33,412 nucleotides of DNA from contig JAFSZK010000066.1 of assembly GCA_017458975.1 (NCBI GenBank), positions 1 through 33,412 of the forward strand, written 5' to 3'. The DNA comes from Eubacterium sp. (lineage in GTDB: Bacteria > Bacillota > Clostridia > Oscillospirales > Acutalibacteraceae). How positions within the stretch are numbered: the first letter of the stretch is position 1; every line of letters begins with the position of its first letter. A program made the translations under genes and the position numbers. Below are positions 31,580 to 33,412 of the stretch, in pieces. The notes under the pieces are model-generated. The model was not told the origin of the DNA. It did not search any database and saw only the letters and a list, made by a program, of their open reading frames with translations.

Positions 31580-31627
31580 TTACAATTGTGTAACTTTTAT
31601 ACACATTTTCCCATAATGTGTTATAAT
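31580..31627 (+). promoter_or_regulatory. Candidate -10 box and operator-like dyads before the DUF3048 gene
   Basis: TATAAT at 31622-31627 has no good -35 box at normal distance. Two dyads lie upstream: TTACA-ATTG-TGTAA (31580-31593) and ACACATT-TTCCCAT-AATGTGT (31601-31621), the second touching the -10 box. This suggests control by a DNA-binding regulator, possibly an activator. Confidence 0.45.
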
Positions 31628-31667
31628 TAACGACTGAAAAATAAGGAAAGGAATATTTCAAGTACTT

Positions 31668-33188
31668 ATGGATGACAGAGAGTTAGAAGAGATACTTGCC
31701 GAAATACGCGAAAAAGCAGGTATTACAAATACTCCGGCAAAGCCGTCGGAGGATATCGCTCCGCCGAAGCGTGTTAAAAGCGAAGAGCCGGAGGCTGTAA
31801 GAAGGGCTGCGGATATACCTGCGCCGAAGCCTTCCGGGTTTGAAACAAAACCTTTTGATATGCCGAAGGCAGAAAAGAAGGCGAACGCTTTTAATATTGT
31901 TGAGGATAAGAATGAACCTACCGTTATTGCTCCTCCGATAAGATACAGGGACGAGCAGAAGGCTTTTGATTATTCCGAGGACGGCGAGCCTCTTGAGGGC
32001 GATATTGATAACGGCTATGAGGACGAAGAAGGCAGCGACAAGCTCAAAAAGGGCATTATTATTGGTTTAGTTGTTCTTATTATTATAGCTCTTATTACCG
32101 GAGTTTATTTCGGATTTATTAAAAAGGACAAGTCCGATAAGCCGACCAAAGCCGAAACCTCTCAAAGCACAACCGTTAAGGCTGACGAGGAGCTCGGCGA
32201 GATTAATCCTCTTACGGGCGAGGGCGGATATAACGCTTCGGCAATCGGAAAAAGACCCGTTGCGGTAGTTGTTGAAAATGAATACTCAGCCGAATCGGTA
32301 AGACCTCAGTGGGGTATTAACAAAGCCGATATAGTAATGGAGGCTGAAACCGAATTTTCAACGAGAATGTTATTCTTCTGGGCTGATTATACCAATATGC
32401 CCGACCAGATAGGTCCTACCCGTTCCGCAAGACCTCCGTTTATTCATTTCAGTAATCTCTTTAACGCGGTATTTATTCACGCCGGTCTTTCCCACTCCAA
32501 GGGAGATTATGTAGGCGCGGACACCGTCTTTGAAAACGAAGGGATTGACCATATTAATCTTCTCCGTCTTGACGAGTCTGGAAATTTCTTCGGAAGAGAT
32601 ACGAGCCGCGGCGGTTCAATGGAGCACACGGGCTATCTTAACGGTAATAATACCGAGGCTCTGCTTCAAAAGAGTAATATCAAAACCGAACTGAATACGG
32701 CAAAGTTTTCTCAGCTTAAATTCAATAAAAAGCCGAAGGCGCTCAGCGAAAGCAATGCGAATACGATAAGCTTCCTCTGGTCCGACCCCGAAAACGGCGG
32801 CCACTGTCCCAAGACGGGCAAGTACAGATATGACGCAGATGAAGAAAAATATACAACGAGCGACTTTGATTCCTCTAACGGAGACGCAGACGTTGAATTT
32901 GAAAATCTTATATTCCTTCTTGATGAAACGGAATATATTGTAAAGCACGATTATAAATCCGCCGGCAATTCCGAAACCTATTGCGATTATAAGCTTACCG
33001 GCGGAAAGGGAGTCGTTGCAAGCCGCGGAACTTATATCAATATTACCTGGTCGGTTAAGGACGGAAAGCTTGTTCTTAAAAACGAAAAGGGCAAGGAAGT
33101 AAAGCTTAACCCCGGAAAGAGCTATATCGGTTACGGCTCCTCAAACAAGGGCGGAAAGGTAACAATAAACCCCGCAACAACCGAATAA
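31668..33188 (+). CDS. DUF3048 (YerB-like) membrane-anchored protein
   Basis: 506 residues. A cytoplasmic Pro/Glu/Lys-rich region (1-128) leads to one membrane helix (129-150), then an extracytoplasmic DUF3048 region from about 177 (NPLTGEGGYNASAIGKRPVA, VMEAETEFSTRMLFF, IGPTRSARPPF). B. subtilis YerB is the known relative, a lipoprotein of unclear function; here a transmembrane anchor replaces the lipobox. The putative ribosome site GGAAAGGA lies about 15 bases before ATG 31668, farther than usual, so the start is less sure. A strong terminator follows. Confidence 0.85.
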   Translation: MDDRELEEILAEIREKAGITNTPAKPSEDIAPPKRVKSEEPEAVRRAADIPAPKPSGFETKPFDMPKAEKKANAFNIVEDKNEPTVIAPPIRYRDEQKAFDYSEDGEPLEGDIDNGYEDEEGSDKLKKGIIIGLVVLIIIALITGVYFGFIKKDKSDKPTKAETSQSTTVKADEELGEINPLTGEGGYNASAIGKRPVAVVVENEYSAESVRPQWGINKADIVMEAETEFSTRMLFFWADYTNMPDQIGPTRSARPPFIHFSNLFNAVFIHAGLSHSKGDYVGADTVFENEGIDHINLLRLDESGNFFGRDTSRGGSMEHTGYLNGNNTEALLQKSNIKTELNTAKFSQLKFNKKPKALSESNANTISFLWSDPENGGHCPKTGKYRYDADEEKYTTSDFDSSNGDADVEFENLIFLLDETEYIVKHDYKSAGNSETYCDYKLTGGKGVVASRGTYINITWSVKDGKLVLKNEKGKEVKLNPGKSYIGYGSSNKGGKVTINPATTE

Positions 33189-33216
33189 AAAAAGCACCCG
33201 CTCGGGTGCTTTTTTA
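33187..33216. terminator. Terminator of the DUF3048 gene
   Basis: AGCACCCG-CT-CGGGTGCT (33193-33210) with A's before and T's after. Confidence 0.85.
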
Positions 33217-33221
33217 ACTAA

Positions 33222-33334
33222 TAGTGAATAGTGAATAGTGAATAGTTTCGGGTGAGCTTCGCTCACACTCATTTTATTGTTCGAGCGCAGCGAGTAACCA
33301 AAATTATTCATTATTAATTATTAATTATTCACTA
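33222..33334. mobile_element. 113-bp MITE-like element with 7-bp tandem units in its inverted ends
   Basis: It begins TAGTGAATA, followed by repeated GTGAATA units, and ends with TTCATTATTAATTATTAATT then ATTCACTA, the inverted form. The middle has TTATTGTTCGAGC and GCGAGTAACC, the core also found in the ends of cassette A. No coding capacity. It lies between two terminators of convergent genes. Confidence 0.7.
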
Positions 33335-33369
33335 AAAAAGGACTGCAAATTAATTGCAGTCCTTTTTAT
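33335..33369. terminator. Bidirectional terminator at the right edge
   Basis: AAAAAGGACTGCAA-ATTAA-TTGCAGTCCTTTTT is a perfect 14-bp stem, serving the minus-strand gene that ends at 33375. Confidence 0.85.
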
Positions 33370-33374
33370 TTTTA

Positions 33375-33412
33375 TTAGAGAAGTCCGTCCCAGGTATCAA
33401 CCTCTTTAGCCT
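33375..33412 (-). CDS. C-terminal end of a minus-strand gene (partial)
   Basis: A minus-strand frame enters from the right edge and ends with AKEVDTWDGLL and TAA (33375-33377), directly before the terminator. Too short to identify. Confidence 0.5.
   Translation of the reverse strand, partial: AKEVDTWDGLL

Overview
The window looks like chromosomal DNA of a low-to-moderate GC gut-type Clostridia (Firmicutes), most likely Oscillospirales/Ruminococcus-like. This rests on strong Shine-Dalgarno sites, sigma-A type promoters (TTGACA/17 bp/TATAAT), a glgB-glgC-glgD-glgA operon with the non-catalytic GlgD subunit typical of Clostridia, DUF975 and DUF3048 (YerB-like) proteins, and repeat families common in such genomes. 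The taxonomic call is inference from gene content, not from a search.

Layout. 1-179: tail of a surface-type membrane protein (+). 180-800: a tRNA-Thr/tRNA-Tyr operon (-) with a structured repeat carrying a copy of the tRNA-Tyr 3' end. 905-3529: asparagine synthetase and a nitroreductase (+). 3543-4790: accessory cassette A. 4821-8000: comM, a LUD-domain gene and a secreted protein (-). 8099-10671: phosphoglucomutase, a 31-aa membrane peptide and a secreted protein (+). 10743-13457: a GT2/glycerophosphotransferase fusion (-). 13594-19358: glycyl-tRNA synthetase, DUF975 membrane protein, GT-C glycosyltransferase and secreted LCAT-like lipase (+). 19381-20135: MITE plus accessory gene (cassette B). 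20206-26040: glycogen operon (-). 26309-29314: dapF, purC, purB (+). 29328-30888: cassette C inserted in a terminator. 30900-31523: unknown protein (-). 31668-33188: DUF3048 protein (+). 33222-33334: small MITE. 33375-33412: end of a minus-strand gene.

How genes fit together: pgcA (Glc6P/Glc1P interconversion) feeds ADP-glucose synthesis by GlgC/GlgD, polymerisation by GlgA and branching by GlgB, giving a complete glycogen-making set within about 18 kb, although pgcA is a separate transcription unit. dapF (lysine/peptidoglycan), purC-purB, asnB and glyS are housekeeping genes.

Most interesting signal: two unrelated accessory genes (3838 + and 30372 -), 27 kb apart in opposite orientation, are each preceded by the same module: a sigma-A promoter, a ~120-nt nested-stem RNA whose stems are kept by compensatory changes although the sequence has diverged, a nearly identical ~60-nt 3' part ending in an intrinsic terminator, then a Shine-Dalgarno site and start codon. 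It resembles a transcription attenuator or riboswitch-like leader (or a stand-alone small RNA). I do not recognise the family. The cassettes also share other modules (a ~55-bp element in B and C; A is bounded by 62-bp inverted repeats related to the MITE at 33222). All six convergent gene junctions in the window carry repeat or cassette DNA, and cassette C appears to have split a terminator hairpin.
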